DNA from: JACVRM01 sp963817375
Lineage (GTDB): Bacteria > Actinomycetota > Thermoleophilia > Gaiellales > Gaiellaceae
NCBI GenBank assembly: GCA_963817375.1
Contig: CAWFOB010000005.1
Span: 248,001-312,000, forward strand
Direction of reading: 5' to 3'
Length of the DNA: 64,000 nucleotides
Below are positions 34,797 through 44,500 of this stretch, in pieces; within the stretch, counting starts at the first letter, position 1; each line of letters starts with the position of its first letter. Under the pieces are notes generated by a model. That model saw nothing but the letters and a program-made list of their open reading frames with translations. It did no database searches and was not told the origin of the DNA. Position numbers and translations under genes: made by a program.

Positions 34797-36089
34797 ATGA
34801 AGGCGCGGATCCTCATCGCAGTGACGGCGGCGGTCGGTGCCGCCGCCGTCCTGCTGCTCGGCGGCGCCCTGCGCACTTCGCAGGGCGCCGCCGGGGCAGC
34901 ACCCGCCGTGCAGCCGGCACTCCCGCCCGTCCACGGCACTGAGGCAGAGGTGCGCAAGCAGCAGGCCGCCGTGCGCGCCGACCCCACCGACGTGCGCGCG
35001 CTCACCGCCCTCGGCTTCGCCTACGAGCAGCGCATGCGCGAGACCGCCGACCCCACCTACCTGACCAAGGCCGACGGCGTGCTGCACCAAGCGCTGAAGC
35101 TCCAGCCGTCGAGCGCCGACGCCGTCGTCGGGCTCGGCTCGCTCGCTCTCTCCCGCCACCAGTTCGGTCGCGCCGTCGTGCTCGGGCGCCGCGCGCAGCG
35201 GCTCGCCCCGGGTGCAGGCCTCCCGTACGGGATCGCCGGGGACGGCCTGCTCGAGCTCGGCCGCTACCCGGCCGCCTTCCAGTCCTTCACCGAGATGGTG
35301 CACGCCGAGCCCGGCGCGTCGGCGTACGCACGCATCTCGTACGCGCGTGAGCTCATCGGCAACCGGACGGGGGCGGAGGCCGCGATGCGCCTGGCGCTCG
35401 AGTCCTCCCAGGGGCAGGCCGAGCCGACCGCCTGGGCGCGCGTCGAGCTCGGCAAGCTCCTCTTCGGCTCCGGTCACACCCGTGCTGCCGTCCTGCAGTA
35501 CCGCGCGGCCCTGATCGAGCTCCCCGACTACCCGCAGGCGCTCGATTCGCTGGCCCGCGGCGAGGCCGCGCTCGGCCACCAGCAGCGCGCGATCCGCCTT
35601 GCGACGCGCGCCGTCGAGCTGGTCCCGCTGCCGCAGTTCGTGACCACGCTCGCCGACCTGCTGCAGGCGAACGGCCGCATGGCCGCGGCCCGCCGCCAGT
35701 ACGCGCTCATCGGCGTGGTCGAGCGGCTGCTCGCGGCGAACGGCGTCCGCTCCGACCTCGAGATCGCCCAGTTCTACGTCGAGCATGGGCTGCACCTCTC
35801 GCACGCCCTCACGCTCGCCCGGCGCGCCCGCGCCGAGCGGCCGAGCATCCTGGGCGACGACGTCCTCGGCTGGGCGTTTACCCGCAACGGCCGCTGCTCG
35901 GAGGGACTGCGCTGGGCGAAGCACTCGCTGCGGCTCGGCACCCGCGACGCGACCATGTTCTTCCACCGCGCCATGGCCGAGCGCTGCGCCGGCCACCTGC
36001 AGGCCGCACATGCCTGGTTCCACCGTGCGCTGGCGCTCAACCCGCACTTCTCACCGATCTGGACTCCTGTAGCGAAGAGGTATTCATGA
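34797..36089 (+). CDS. TPR-repeat protein with N-terminal membrane anchor
   Basis: 430 residues. An N-terminal helix (ILIAVTAAVGAAAVLLLGGAL) is followed by tandem TPR motifs (VRALTALGFAYEQRM, DAVVGLGSLALSRHQFGRAV, YPQALDSLARGEAALGHQQRA, SEGLRWAKHSLRLGTRDA) covering ~60-425. Starts 2 bp after the DUF4331 stop and overlaps the downstream transporter start (ATGA), so it is part of one transcript. Probably an extracytoplasmic scaffold for DUF4331 or the transporter (inference). Confidence 0.85.
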   Translation: MKARILIAVTAAVGAAAVLLLGGALRTSQGAAGAAPAVQPALPPVHGTEAEVRKQQAAVRADPTDVRALTALGFAYEQRMRETADPTYLTKADGVLHQALKLQPSSADAVVGLGSLALSRHQFGRAVVLGRRAQRLAPGAGLPYGIAGDGLLELGRYPAAFQSFTEMVHAEPGASAYARISYARELIGNRTGAEAAMRLALESSQGQAEPTAWARVELGKLLFGSGHTRAAVLQYRAALIELPDYPQALDSLARGEAALGHQQRAIRLATRAVELVPLPQFVTTLADLLQANGRMAAARRQYALIGVVERLLAANGVRSDLEIAQFYVEHGLHLSHALTLARRARAERPSILGDDVLGWAFTRNGRCSEGLRWAKHSLRLGTRDATMFFHRAMAERCAGHLQAAHAWFHRALALNPHFSPIWTPVAKRYS

Positions 36090-37534
36090 CGCTCACGAAT
36101 CACAAGGACCTCGTGAAGAAGCTGCTCGCCGCGGCGGTCGCGCTCGCCGCGCTCATCGTCCCCGCCGCGGCCGCGGCGCACCCGCTCGGGAACTTCACCA
36201 CCAACCACTTCACCCGCATCGAGGTTGCCGGCGACCGCGTGTACCTGACCTACGTGCTCGACCTCGCCGAGATCCCGACCTTCCAGGCGCAGGACAACGT
36301 GCACCGGCTCGGCGACGCCGGCTACGCCCGCTCCGTCTCCGACCAGGTCCGGAAGGAGCTGAAGCTGACGGTCGACGGGCGGCAGCTGCCGCTCCGCCGG
36401 CTCGACGACGTGATCGGCTTCCCGCCGGGCGCGGCCGGCCTGCACACCACGCGGCTCGAGGTGCTCTACGCCGCGCCGCCGTTCGGGCACGCGCCGGCGC
36501 AGATCGCCTACCACGACCGCAGCTTCTCCGGCCGGCTCGGCTGGCAGGAGATCGTCGTGAAGGCCCGCGACGGCGCGACGCTCACGCGGACCACGGCGCC
36601 GTCCACGAGCTCCAGCGACGAGCTGCGCGCATACCCGAAGGACCTGCTCAGCGACCCGCTGCACGTCACGACCGCCTCGCTCGCGGTCGACCCGGGGACG
36701 AGCCCGGGCGATCCGACGCCGCTCTCCAACGACACGCTTACCGGCGCCGTGCACGTGGCCGGCGCCAGCGAGACCGGGTTCGCATCGCTGATCGCGCGCG
36801 AGCACCTCGGGCCCGGCATCGTGCTCCTGTCGCTCTTGATCGCGCTCTTCTGGGGCGCCGCGCACGCGCTGACGCCCGGGCACGGCAAGACGATCGTGGC
36901 CGCCTACATGGTCGGGTCACGCGGCACGGTGTGGCACGCGATGCTCCTCGGGCTCACGGTCACGTTCACGCACACGATCGGCGTCTTCGCACTCGGGCTC
37001 GTGACCCTGGCCCTGTCGTCCTTCATCGTCCCGGAACAGCTCTACCCGTGGCTGAACCTCGCCTCGGCACTGCTTGTCGTCGGCGTGGGCGCAGCAGTCT
37101 TTCGCGCGCGCATGCGCGCGCGAGCGCACACGCGCGCGCACGAGCACGGCCACGAGCACCATCACCACCATCACGGGGACGATCATCACCACGGCCACGA
37201 CCACGCCCCGCCCGAGGGTGGAGGGCTCCGCAGCCTGATCGCAGTGGGCGTGTCGGGCGGGATCCTCCCGTGCCCGACCGCGCTCGTCGTGCTGCTCGCA
37301 GCGATCTCGCTGCACCGCATCGGCTATGGCCTGGCGCTGATCGTGGCCTTCAGCCTCGGCCTCGCCGTGGTCGTCAGCGGCATCGCGCTCGTCGCCGTGA
37401 CCGCGAAGCGCACATTCGGACGCATGAGCCTGGAGGGCCGGGTCATCCGCGCGCTGCCCGCGGTGAGCGCCGTCGTGATCGTGCTGGTCGGGCTCGCGAT
37501 GACGGTTCGCGCGCTGCCGGGGGTCGTCGGGTGA
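36086..37534 (+). CDS. NicO-family nickel/cobalt transporter with N-terminal exported domain
   Basis: 482 residues. A signal peptide is followed by an ~190-residue extracytoplasmic domain beginning AHPLGNFTTNHFTRIEVAGD. Six TM helices of the NicO/RcnA type follow, including HALTPGHGKTIVAAYMVGSR and VSGGILPCPTALVVLLAAI. A His-rich cytoplasmic loop (His-dense stretch at ~residues 352-373) sits between helices 3 and 4, as in metal exporters. Overlaps the TPR gene by 4 bp. Likely moves Ni2+/Co2+ or another divalent metal; direction is not certain. Confidence 0.85.
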   Translation: MTLTNHKDLVKKLLAAAVALAALIVPAAAAAHPLGNFTTNHFTRIEVAGDRVYLTYVLDLAEIPTFQAQDNVHRLGDAGYARSVSDQVRKELKLTVDGRQLPLRRLDDVIGFPPGAAGLHTTRLEVLYAAPPFGHAPAQIAYHDRSFSGRLGWQEIVVKARDGATLTRTTAPSTSSSDELRAYPKDLLSDPLHVTTASLAVDPGTSPGDPTPLSNDTLTGAVHVAGASETGFASLIAREHLGPGIVLLSLLIALFWGAAHALTPGHGKTIVAAYMVGSRGTVWHAMLLGLTVTFTHTIGVFALGLVTLALSSFIVPEQLYPWLNLASALLVVGVGAAVFRARMRARAHTRAHEHGHEHHHHHHGDDHHHGHDHAPPEGGGLRSLIAVGVSGGILPCPTALVVLLAAISLHRIGYGLALIVAFSLGLAVVVSGIALVAVTAKRTFGRMSLEGRVIRALPAVSAVVIVLVGLAMTVRALPGVVG

Positions 37535-37599
37535 ACCGGATCCGGGAACGCCACGAATCAGTGCCGTCCAGGGGCTGAGAGACTCGAGGGAGGCCGCAG

Positions 37600-38349
37600 A
37601 TGTTCGGACTCGACCAGACCATCGCGCACATGTCGGACGGGACGACGCTGTTGCTCGTCCTCGTGGTCGCGGCCCTGCTGGGACTCCGCCACGCGACCGA
37701 TCCCGACCATGTCGCCGCCGTGACCACGCTCATCGCCGGTGGCGACGAGCGCGGCACCGGACGGGCGCGGAAGCTCGGCCTCGCCTGGGGACTCGGCCAC
37801 GCGACGACGCTCTTCCTCTTCGGGCTCCCGGTCGTGCTCTACGAGCGCTACCTGCCCGAGACGATCCAGGAAGGCGCGGAGACGATGATCGGCGTGCTGA
37901 TCATCTCGCTCGCGCTCTGGCTGCTGATCCGCTGGCGCCGCGGCGCGTTCCACGTGCACGCCCACGACCACGGCGAGGTCAAGCACCTCCACGTGCACGC
38001 GCACGCACAGGCGCCGGGACACGCGAGCCATCCGCACCCGAAGCCGCGCTCGCCGTGGCAGGCATACGGCATCGGGCTGCTCCACGGCATCGGCGGCAGC
38101 GCCGGCGTGGGCGTTCTCATCATCGCGGCGGTCAAATCCAAGACGGTCGCCGTCGTCGCCCTGGGCATCCTCGCCGGCGGCACGGCGATCTCGATGATGC
38201 TGCTCACCACGGGGTTCGGGATCGCGCTCTCGACCGCACCCGCCCGCCGCGCCTGGGATCGGATGGCGCCCGCGCTCGGCGTGCTCAGCCTCGCATTCGG
38301 GGTCTGGTACGCCGCGGGCGCGCTCGGGTTCGTGCCCTACGTCTTCTGA
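37600..38349 (+). CDS. NiCoT-like nickel/cobalt transporter
   Basis: 249 residues. The signature LRHATDPDHVAAVTT matches the RHA(V/F/T)D(A/P)DH helix-2 motif of the HoxN/NixA NiCoT family, and WGLGHATTLFLFG and GLLHGIGGSAGVGV are also typical. A His-rich loop (HVHAHDHGEVKHLHVHAHAH-like, ~residues 114-146) lies in the middle. Shorter than HoxN (~350 aa) but with all core motifs. It follows the NicO gene by 65 bp; its last 13 bp overlap the convergent acetyltransferase gene. Confidence 0.85.
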   Translation: MFGLDQTIAHMSDGTTLLLVLVVAALLGLRHATDPDHVAAVTTLIAGGDERGTGRARKLGLAWGLGHATTLFLFGLPVVLYERYLPETIQEGAETMIGVLIISLALWLLIRWRRGAFHVHAHDHGEVKHLHVHAHAQAPGHASHPHPKPRSPWQAYGIGLLHGIGGSAGVGVLIIAAVKSKTVAVVALGILAGGTAISMMLLTTGFGIALSTAPARRAWDRMAPALGVLSLAFGVWYAAGALGFVPYVF

Positions 38350-38891
38350 ATCTGAGACCAGGCGTCGGCCGTCACGGCGTAGAGCACGAAGTCGTCGCGG
38401 CCCGTCGCGGTCGGCATGAACGCGTGCAGGACGCCCTCTTCGACGAAGCCGAGCCGCCGGAACACCGCCCGCATCGGCTCGTTCCAGACTGCCGTCGAGG
38501 CCTGCACGCGCGCGGCGTCGTGCTCGTCGAACAGATGCTCCGTGACGAGCGTGATCGCCTCGCTCCCGTAGCCGAGGCCGCGGTGCGCCTCGTCGTGGAT
38601 CTCGATGCCGATCTCGAAGACGCCCGGGGGCAGCGCGCCCGGCGGATGGCGCGCCTCGACGTCGCCGACCACGCGGCCGCCGACGTCGATGGCCAGCTCG
38701 AGGCGGCCGCCGGCGAGACGGCCGGACCGGGCGATGCGCTGCCGGAGGCGCCGCCGCGCGGCGGCGCGGTCGGATGTGCCGCCGACGCGCCAGGTCGACG
38801 CGAGCCAGTGCTCGAGCAGCTGCTCCGCCTCCTCCTCGCGGTACGGGCGGAGCGAGACGCGCTCGCCGCGGATGATCAGGGCCGTCTCCAC
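38337..38891 (-). CDS. GNAT acetyltransferase, RimJ/RimL type
   Basis: About 184 residues from a GTG at 38891. RGERVSLRPYREEEAEQLLE opens the fold, GIEIHDEAHRGLGYGSEAI contains motif A (R/QxxGxG) and NEPMRAVFRRLGFVEEGVL is the typical C-terminal strand-helix of RimJ/RimL-like enzymes. A longer in-frame extension to 38951 exists but is not conserved-looking. The acceptor (protein N-terminus or small molecule) cannot be predicted. Confidence 0.82.
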   Translation of the reverse strand: METALIIRGERVSLRPYREEEAEQLLEHWLASTWRVGGTSDRAAARRRLRQRIARSGRLAGGRLELAIDVGGRVVGDVEARHPPGALPPGVFEIGIEIHDEAHRGLGYGSEAITLVTEHLFDEHDAARVQASTAVWNEPMRAVFRRLGFVEEGVLHAFMPTATGRDDFVLYAVTADAWSQIQKT

Positions 38892-39097
38892 GGCGGCAGC
38901 CTGACATGCAACGAGGCGGCCCGGAGACCGCCTCGTCATCGACCCCGTCACTGTCCGGAGCGCGTGTGGCTGCGGCCCCCCACGCGCAGCACAGAGAGCG
39001 GGGCCGCTACTCGTCTCGGCAGCGGGACCGCCCGGCTTGATCCCCCATCCGGGTGAACTGCGGAGGCGCGCGACCTGCCGTACACTTCCTCGTCTCT

Positions 39098-39355
39098 GTG
39101 GTAGAGATCGTCCTCTTGATGTTGATCCTCAAGATCCCGATCCTGTACCTGGTCGGCGTGGTCTGGTACGCGATCAAGGCGGAACCGCGGCCGGAGGAGC
39201 CCGCGATCGTGCGGGAGGAGAACCGGCCCGGCCCGCAGGCGCCGGAGAGCAGCGCCTCGCGTGTACGCCGTGACCGTGCCCGTCCGGACCGCAGGCCGCC
39301 GCGTCGCCCGACCGGGCCGCGCACGGCCGCAGCCCGCGCGGAGCGCAGCCGGTGA
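39098..39355 (+). CDS. Small single-pass membrane protein with basic, proline-rich tail (hypothetical)
   Basis: 85 residues from a GTG at 39098. One TM helix at the N-terminus (VLLMLILKIPILYLVGVVWY) then a cytoplasmic tail rich in Arg, Pro and Ala. Its stop overlaps the GTG of the next membrane protein by 4 bp (GTGA), which supports translation. No family recognised. Confidence 0.6.
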   Translation: MVEIVLLMLILKIPILYLVGVVWYAIKAEPRPEEPAIVREENRPGPQAPESSASRVRRDRARPDRRPPRRPTGPRTAAARAERSR

Positions 39356-39618
39356 GCGAGTCCGCCGCCGAGCAGGGCGGGACGCGCCCCGCAGAGACCG
39401 TCGCCGGCTTCATCGCGGCGGCCGCGCTGGCGGTCGGCGTGATCGCCATCTACTACGAGCCGGTCAAGCTGGCCGTCCCGGCCCTGATCGTCGCCCTGAT
39501 CGCGGTCGTGATCGGCGGCCGCTTCCACCGCCTCGCGAGCGTCGCGGTGGCCGTGATCACGATCGGCTGGGTGCTCGGGATGATCTACGCGGTCATCGAG
39601 GGCAACCCCCTCTGGTAG
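39352..39618 (+). CDS. Small three-helix membrane protein (hypothetical)
   Basis: 88 residues with three hydrophobic segments (TVAGFIAAAALAVGVIAIYY, LAVPALIVALIAVVIGGRF, VAVAVITIGWVLGMIYAVI). GTG start coupled to the preceding gene. 45 bp upstream of sucA, so probably co-transcribed with it. Function unknown. Confidence 0.65.
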   Translation: MSESAAEQGGTRPAETVAGFIAAAALAVGVIAIYYEPVKLAVPALIVALIAVVIGGRFHRLASVAVAVITIGWVLGMIYAVIEGNPLW

Positions 39619-39663
39619 CGCGGCACCGAGGGCTTTCACCGCGCTGCTAGAAAGGGAAGTGCC

Positions 39664-42452
39664 ATGCGCGACGTCGACGCGCTGAACGCCGGCTACGCCG
39701 GCCAGCTGCTCGAGCAGTACCTCGAGAACCCGAGCTCGGTGCCGCCCGAGTGGCGTGCCCTGTTCGAGCGCGGGAACGGCGACCTCGCCGCCGCGCTCCC
39801 CGGCCTCGGCAAGCTGTTGGAGGGCTCGAACGGCGGCGACGTTCACATCGCGGCACCGGAGACGCGAGCACCGGCCGAGACGGACGAGGCGCTCCTGAAC
39901 GCCGTCGCCGCGGCCGCATCGCTCGTGCGCGCCACGCGGACGCACGGCCACCGCGCCGCACGGCTCGACCCGCTCGGGACCGACCCTCCAGGTGACCCCT
40001 CGCTCGACCCCGAGCGCCTCGGCCTCACGCCCGAGCTCCAGCAGCGCGTCCCCGCATCGATCCTGCGGACGTACGTCGAGGGCGACACGCTCGCGGACGT
40101 CGCTCGCGCGGCTGCGCGAGACCTACAGCGGCACGATCGCCTACGAGATCGAGCACATCGACGACCACGAACAGCGGATGTGGCTGCGCGAGGCGATCGA
40201 GACCGGCCGCTACCGCGGGCCGCTCTCCGACGACGAGCAGCGGCGCCTGCTGGCGCGCCTCGCCGAGGTCGAGGGCTTCGAGGCGTTCCTGCGGCGCACG
40301 TTCCTCGGCCAGAAGCAGTTCTCGCTCGAAGGCCTCGACCTGCTGGTGCCCATGCTCGACGAGTCGATCGACCTCGCCGCCGCCGACGGCGTCGGCCAGA
40401 TCGTCATCGGCATGGCGCACCGCGGCCGCCTCAACGTGCTGACGCACGTGGTGGGGCGCCCGTACGACCAGATCCTGCGCGAGTTCGAGGGCGAGCGGAC
40501 GATCGAGGCGGTCACCGCCTACCCCGAGGGCGGGACCGGCGACGTCAAGTACCACCTCGGCATGCGCTCGTCGCGCCAGACGCCGAGCGGCGAGGTCGGC
40601 GTGACGCTGATGGCGAACCCGAGCCACCTCGAGTTCGTCGACCCGGTCGCCGAGGGGCGCACGCGCGCCGAGCAGACCGACCGCACGCAGCCGATCGCGC
40701 TGCACGACCCGTCGAAGGCGCTCTGCATCCTCGTCCACGGCGACGCCGCCTTCCCCGGCGAGGGCATCGTCGCCGAGACGCTGAACCTCTCCGACCTGCC
40801 CGGCTACACGACCGGCGGGACGCTGCACCTGATCACGAACAACCAGGTCGGCTACACGACCGACCCGTCCGAGGGCCGCTCGACGTTCTACTCGAGCGAC
40901 ATCGCGAAGGGCTACGACATGCCGATCGTCCACGTGAACGCCGACGACCCGGCCGCCGCGCTGAGCGCCGTCCGGCTCGCGCTCGCCTACCGCCGCCACT
41001 TCGGCCGCGACGTCATCGTCGATCTCGTCGGCTACCGGCGCTTCGGACACAACGAGCAGGACGAGCCCGCGTACACGCAGCCGCTGATGGCGGCGCGGAT
41101 CGCCGACCATCCCTCCGTCTTCGCGCAGTACGCCCAGCAGCTGGTCGCCGAAGGCGTCGTCACCGACGCGCAGGTCGACGAGCTCGCCGAGGCCGTGAAG
41201 GCGCGCCTGAAGGCGGCGCACGAGCAGCTCAAGGAGACGTTCGGGCAGGCGATTCCGGCGAAGTCTCGCGACGAGGTCATCCCGCAGGCCGAGCGGCAGG
41301 ACGAGATCGACACCGACGTGCCCGCCGAGCGGCTGCGCGAGCTCAACGCACAGCTGATCCAGGTGCCCGGCGACTTCACCGTCCACCCGAAGCTGCTCAA
41401 GCAGCTCGAGCGGCGCATCGCCGCGATCGACGAAGGCGGGATCGACTGGGGCCACGCCGAGGGGCTGGCGTTCGCGAGCCTGATCACCGAGGCGGTGCCG
41501 ATCCGGCTGACCGGACAGGACAGCGAGCGCGGCACGTTCGCGCAGCGGCACCTCATGCTCCACGACGCGCGCACCGGGGAGACGTACGCGCCGATGCAGC
41601 ACCTGCCCGGCGCCGGCGCGTCGTTCGAGGTGCGGAACTCGCCGCTGTCGGAGGCCGCTGCGCTCGGCTTCGAGTACGGCTACACGACCAGCGCGGCCGA
41701 CGCGCTCGTGCTCTGGGAGGCCCAGTACGGCGATTTCGTCAATGCGGCGCAGGTGATCATCGACCAGTTCATCGTCGCCGGCCTCTCCAAGTGGCGGCAG
41801 ACGTCAGGCCTGACCCTCCTCCTTCCGCACGGGTACGAAGGCTCCGGACCGGAGCACTCCAGCGCGCGGCTCGAGCGCTTCCTCCAGCTGGCCGCACAGG
41901 AGAACATCACCGTCGTCAACCCGACGACCGCGGCGCAGTACTTCCACCTGCTCCGGCGCCAGGCGCTCGCACACACGGGGCGGCCGCTGATCGTCATGAC
42001 GCCGAAGGCGCTGCTGCGGCTGCGCGGCGCCGCCGCCCGGCTCGAGGAGCTGAGCGACGGGGCGTTCCAGCACCTGATCGACGACCCGCGGGGCCGCCAG
42101 GCGACCGCCCGCCGGCTCGTCCTCTGCTCGGGGAAGCTCTACTACGACATCGCCGGGCACGAGCTGTACGACGGCGCCGACCACGTCGCGGTCGCCCGGC
42201 TCGAGCAGCTCTATCCCTTCCCCGCCCAGCAGGCGCGGCACCTGCTCGCCGGGTACGAGAGCCTCGACGAGGTCCTGTGGGCCCAGGAGGAGCCCCAGAA
42301 CATGGGTGCCTGGCGGACGATCCGCCACCGCATCGAGGAGGCCCTGCCGGAAGGCGTCACGCTCCGCTACGTCGGCCGCCCATGGCGCGCCAGCCCGAGC
42401 GAGGGCTATCCCACCGCGCACCTGCGCGAGCAGGACCGCATCGTCCGCGTAA
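39664..42452 (+). CDS. sucA: 2-oxoglutarate dehydrogenase E1 component (thiamine-diphosphate), frameshifted
   Basis: About 930 residues. N-terminus YAGQLLEQYLENPSSVPPEWRALF is typical of E1o, with no fused acyltransferase domain. The frame shifts once near 40105 (ILRTYVEGDTLAD into ARLRETYSGTIAYEIEHI). The core contains IGMAHRGRLNVLTHVVG, YHLGMRSSRQ, LMANPSHLEFVDPVAEG, the ThDP motif HGDAAFPGEG...NNQVGYTT and GYRRFGHNEQDEPAYTQP. The C-terminal WAQEEPQNMGAWRTIRHR is also standard. The expected end (EQDRIVR) lies at ~42445; a TAA one frame over at 42450-42452 probably is the real stop, since the observed frame runs on implausibly to 42985. Oxidatively decarboxylates 2-oxoglutarate in the TCA cycle; E2 and E3 genes are not adjacent. 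Confidence 0.88.
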
Positions 42453-42468
42453 GCGCAGGCCTGTCGAA

Positions 42469-42597
42469 GGGGCTGTCCCCGTTTCAGGGGGCTGTCCCTC
42501 CGCTGAGGGTTCGACCAGCGTCGAAGCACCACGGGGGCGGCCTGGCGGAACCAGCGGGGACAGCGGCCGGCAATTGGGACGCCGGGACAGCCGGGGC
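42469..42597. repeat. REP-like inverted repeat cluster
   Basis: GGCTGTCCC occurs at 42471-42479 and 42490-42498; its inverse GGGACAGC occurs at 42557-42564 and GGGACAGCC at 42585-42593. The four arms flank ~60 bp. Sits between the 3' end of sucA and a small minus-strand gene; may act as a transcript-end structure. Confidence 0.5.
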
Positions 42598-42598
42598 G

Positions 42599-42787
42599 TT
42601 ACTTGTGCTTGGCGAGCTGCTGCTGCACAGCACGCTGCGCGGCGCGCATGACCTTCGGCCCCTGCACGCGCGCCTCACGGTAGACCCGCTGACGAACGGG
42701 CACCGGCACGCGGCGCCACATCTGCCATACCGTGAGCGCGAGCCAGAGGCTCGGGACGCGGCGGCCGGCTCCTGTTCCACGCGGCAT
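42599..42787 (-). CDS. Small basic protein (hypothetical)
   Basis: 62 residues from ATG at 42787: MPRGTGAGRRVPSLWLAL onward, then TVWQMWRRVPVPVRQRVY and a helical basic end (VMRAAQRAVQQQLAKHK). Amphipathic and Arg/Gln rich with plausible coding composition. It ends next to the REP-like cluster. No family recognised. Confidence is moderate because it is short. Confidence 0.5.
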   Translation of the reverse strand: MPRGTGAGRRVPSLWLALTVWQMWRRVPVPVRQRVYREARVQGPKVMRAAQRAVQQQLAKHK

Positions 42788-42881
42788 AGGGCGCACATGC
42801 TCGCACAACAGCCTCCATCCTGTTTACAATCCGCCGCCGTGCTCTCTCGCGGGAGAGGGAGAGCCGTTTTCGAACATCGCC

Positions 42882-43184
42882 ATGACCAATATCTTCACCG
42901 ACATCATTCAGGACCACCTGAGGCTGAAGGAGCAGAACGCCGAGCTCGAGCGGTACATGCCGATCGAGCGCTACAAGGGCGCTGACCCCTTCGAGAATCA
43001 CCCCCTGTTCAAGACCGAGGAGCAGGCACGCATCGAGGACACGCTGGATGGAACCGTGTCCATCGCCGACCACTCCGAGGAGGACATCGTCGCAGTGCAC
43101 GCGCACGCGTACGGCATCGAGCCGGCCGTCGACGGCGACGAGAGCCTCTGGAGCCGCTCCCGGGACTTCGACTGGGGCGACTAG
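42882..43184 (+). CDS. Small acidic protein (hypothetical)
   Basis: 100 residues, MTNIFTDIIQDHLRLKEQ, then ELERYMPIERYKGADPFENH and an acidic end (SEEDIVAVHAHAY, SRSRDFDWGD). A TACAAT hexamer (42824-42829), close to a -10 consensus, and a CTCTC/GAGAG hairpin (~42842-42855) lie upstream; no matching -35 is obvious. Intact and coding-like, but no family recognised. Confidence 0.6.
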   Translation: MTNIFTDIIQDHLRLKEQNAELERYMPIERYKGADPFENHPLFKTEEQARIEDTLDGTVSIADHSEEDIVAVHAHAYGIEPAVDGDESLWSRSRDFDWGD

Positions 43185-43272
43185 CCTCGGGTTCTTCTGT
43201 CGTGATCCCGGACGCCCGGAGGGCGTCCGTCTCGGCGTCCCCCGGCGCCCGCCCGTTAGCGTTGCCCCAGCC

Positions 43273-44496
43273 ATGACCGCCGTCGGCGTCCCCACCCTCG
43301 AGGCCTACGCCCAGCTCGCCGTGCAGGTGGGCCTCAACCTCCAGCCCGGCCAGGACGTGCTGATCATCGCCGACGTCGAGCACGCCGAGCTGACCCGTGC
43401 GGTGACGCGCCAGGCATACGAGGCGGGCGCCCGCCACGTCGAAGTCGACTACAAGGACGCGCGCCTCACCCGCATCCGCGCCGACCTCGCGCCCGACGAG
43501 AGCCTCGGCTGGTCTGCCCCGCACCGCGTCGAGCAGATCCGCGAGCTCGGCCGGCAGCACGCCGCAGTCGTGCAGATCAGCGGCCCGCCGGACCCGGCGG
43601 TCTTCGAGGGCGTGGACGGCGAACGGCTCGCGCGGAGCGCCGAGGTCGAATGGAGGCGCACCTACCTCGAGCAGGTCAGCGAGGGCCTGTTCAACTGGGT
43701 GATCGTCGCCGGGCCGACCCGCGCGTGGGCCGAGCGCGTCTTCGGGGAGCCGGACGTCGACCGGCTCTGGCGCGCGATCGCGGACGCTGTCCGGCTCGAC
43801 GAGCCCGACCCGCCGGCCGCCTGGCGCGACCACGTCGCCCGCCTGCAGAAGCGCGCCGACGCCCTCACGGCGCACCGCTTCGACGCCATGCACCTGCGCG
43901 GCCCGGGCACCGACGTGCGAATCGGGCTGCCCGAGGGCGCGATCTGGGACAGCGCCAACGCGGAGACTGCGTGGGGCCTCACGTACGTCCCGAACATGCC
44001 GACCGAGGAGATCTTCACGACACCGCACGCCGCCCGGGTCGATGGAACGGTGCGCTCGACGAAGCCGCTCGTGCTGCTCGGCCGCCTCGTCCGGGACATC
44101 GAGATGCGCTTCGAGGGCGGGCGCGCCGTCGAGGTGCGCGCCGCCGAGGGCGAGGACGTGCTGCGCGAGAGCATGTCCACCGACGAGAACGCGGGGCGGC
44201 TCGGCGAGGTCGCGCTCGTCGACAACGACTCGCGCGTCGGCCGCACCGGCATCACGTTCTTCGACACCCTCTTCGACGAGAACGCGGCCTCGCACATCGC
44301 CTACGGCGAAGGGCTGCCCGACTCGATCCCGGGCGGCCGCGACCTCACCTGGGAGGAGCGCGAGGAGCGCGGCGTCAACCACTCGGGCGTCCACGTCGAC
44401 TTCATGATCGGGAGCCCCGAGGTGGACGTCGACGGCATCCTGCGCGACGGCACCGCCGTGCCCGTCATGCGCGGCGGCGACTTCACCCTCAGCTAG
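43273..44496 (+). CDS. Aminopeptidase, M29 family (thermophilic AmpS/AmpT type)
   Basis: 407 residues. The N-terminal domain contains LQPGQDVLIIADVEHAEL and ARHVEVDYKD. The C-terminal catalytic domain has FDAMHLRGPGTDVRIGLPEG, NMPTEEIFTTPHAARVDG (Glu ligand), RLGEVALVDNDSRVG (Glu), FFDTLFDENAASHIAYGEG (Asp/Glu/His) and NHSGVHVDFMIGSPEVDVDG (His, His, Asp), the two-metal site of M29. Removes N-terminal residues from peptides in the cytoplasm. ATG at 43273. Its stop is 4 bp from the convergent CBS gene. Confidence 0.92.
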   Translation: MTAVGVPTLEAYAQLAVQVGLNLQPGQDVLIIADVEHAELTRAVTRQAYEAGARHVEVDYKDARLTRIRADLAPDESLGWSAPHRVEQIRELGRQHAAVVQISGPPDPAVFEGVDGERLARSAEVEWRRTYLEQVSEGLFNWVIVAGPTRAWAERVFGEPDVDRLWRAIADAVRLDEPDPPAAWRDHVARLQKRADALTAHRFDAMHLRGPGTDVRIGLPEGAIWDSANAETAWGLTYVPNMPTEEIFTTPHAARVDGTVRSTKPLVLLGRLVRDIEMRFEGGRAVEVRAAEGEDVLRESMSTDENAGRLGEVALVDNDSRVGRTGITFFDTLFDENAASHIAYGEGLPDSIPGGRDLTWEEREERGVNHSGVHVDFMIGSPEVDVDGILRDGTAVPVMRGGDFTLS

Positions 44497-44500
44497 AGGG

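Noticed and set aside
42453..42985. C-terminal extension of sucA running to 42985
   Set aside because: The translated tail is unlike any E1o end, crosses the inverted-repeat cluster and overlaps two small genes; a one-base error before TAA at 42450 is more likely.
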